This document shows positions 61,708-62,180 of a stretch of 62,180 nt of DNA, one piece after another. Numbering within the stretch: position 1 is the stretch's first letter; every line of letters starts with the position of its first letter. A model generated the notes under the pieces. It was not told the origin of the DNA, searched no databases, and saw only the letters and a list, made by a program, of their open reading frames with translations. Source of the stretch: Ga0077527 sp964486865 (GTDB lineage: Bacteria > Pseudomonadota > Gammaproteobacteria > Burkholderiales > SG8-41); NCBI GenBank assembly GCA_964486865.1, contig CAZAOZ010000014.1, forward strand, positions 1 to 62,180. Direction: 5' to 3'. The position numbers were made by a program, and so were the translations under genes.

Positions 61708-61735
61708 AAAACGGCAGCCCGCGGGCTGCCGTTTT
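61708..61735. terminator. Bidirectional terminator between tctC-like gene and trmB
   Basis: A perfect 28-base palindrome, AAAACGGCAGCCCG followed by its complement, has A-run and T-run ends so it works on both strands. It lies between convergent genes and abuts the trmB stop. Confidence 0.9.
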
Positions 61736-62180
61736 TCATGGGCGTTTGCGGAACACGATATCCCATACGCCGTGGCCGAGTTTCAGGCCGCGGGTCTCGA
61801 ACTTGGTTTGCGGACGGTACGCCGGGCGTTCGGCATAGTCTGCAGCGGTATTCTCCAGCGCCGGTTCGGCGCCCAGCACCGCCAGTATCTGTTCCGCGTA
61901 TTCCTGCCAGTCGGTGGCCGCATGCAGATAACCGCCGGGCTGCAGGCGGGACGCGGCGAGCGCAACAAACGCCGGCTGGATCAGCCGCCGCTTGTGGTGG
62001 CGTTTTTTCGGCCACGGATCCGGAAAAAAAATGTGCATGCCGGCGAGGTTGGCCGGCGCAATCATGGCGCGCAGCACCTCGACCGCATCGTGCTGGATGA
62101 CCCGCACATTGGTCAGGCCCAGCGCATCAATCTGCTTCAGCAGGCTGCCGACGCCCGGCGTATGCACTTCGATGCCGAGG
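61736..62180 (-). CDS. trmB: tRNA (guanine-N7-)-methyltransferase TrmB, partial
   Basis: TrmB methylates G46 of tRNA. The window holds about 148 C-terminal residues; the start lies beyond the right edge. Visible are LGIEVHTPGVGSLLKQI at the edge, the catalytic FPDPWPKKRHHKRRL and the tail TKFETRGLKLGHGVWDIVFR. The reading frame is open to the edge. Confidence 0.95.
   Translation of the reverse strand, partial: LGIEVHTPGVGSLLKQIDALGLTNVRVIQHDAVEVLRAMIAPANLAGMHIFFPDPWPKKRHHKRRLIQPAFVALAASRLQPGGYLHAATDWQEYAEQILAVLGAEPALENTAADYAERPAYRPQTKFETRGLKLGHGVWDIVFRKRP

Overview
The window is a GC-rich segment from a Gram-negative, flagellated bacterium, most likely a betaproteobacterium. That placement is inferred from the spoT-rpoZ-gmk-yicC // rph-rdgB-hemW order, a Bug-type (TctC) binding protein next to trmB, a sigma-54-type FleS/FleR pair and FlhF/FlhG. 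No tRNA, rRNA, CRISPR array or intact insertion sequence was seen.

Layout. 0-10 kb: motA-motB, a membrane-anchored methyltransferase overlapping motB, an HDOD protein, then flhB-flhA-flhF-flhG-fliA. 10-23 kb: flgN/flgM and flgA on the minus strand, then flgBCDEFGHIJ-KL and a small lipoprotein on the plus strand. 23-34 kb: one long minus-strand export/switch/basal-body run (fliF-G-H-I-J-K-L-M-N-O-P-Q-R). 34-37 kb: fleS-fleR-fliE on the plus strand. 37-39 kb: ycgR, a free FlhB C-terminal paralogue and a second FliK-like protein. 39-44 kb: flagellin fliC, flaG, fliD, fliS, fliT. 44-52 kb: a signalling block (diguanylate cyclase, NarL-type regulator, REC-PAS-kinase, broken REC gene, truncated chemoreceptor-like protein, REC-PAS-GGDEF-EAL). 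52-62 kb: housekeeping genes plus an HD-GYP protein.

Regulation. Sites fitting sigma-28 (FliA), TAAA-N15-GCCGTTAA, can be read upstream of motA, flgM, flgK, fliC (two tandem copies), the GGDEF gene and, more weakly, the HD-GYP gene. FlgM is on hand as anti-sigma factor. If real, c-di-GMP synthesis (GGDEF), breakdown (HD-GYP, EAL) and sensing (PilZ/YcgR brake) would be tied to completion of the flagellum.

Most interesting: (i) twin FliA-like promoters for flagellin created by tandem duplication of the 3' end of the neighbouring GGDEF gene; (ii) a FliA promoter on that GGDEF gene; (iii) a stand-alone protein resembling the chemoreceptor hairpin tip, with no sensor or membrane part; (iv) FlhG with a degenerate P-loop; (v) FlhB with NPAH instead of NPTH, together with a free FlhB C-terminal domain that begins where cleavage would occur; (vi) a membrane-tethered methyltransferase inside the mot-flh operon; (vii) a dispersed repeat that supplies the N-terminus of HemW. 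Most of the window is otherwise an ordinary complete flagellar locus.
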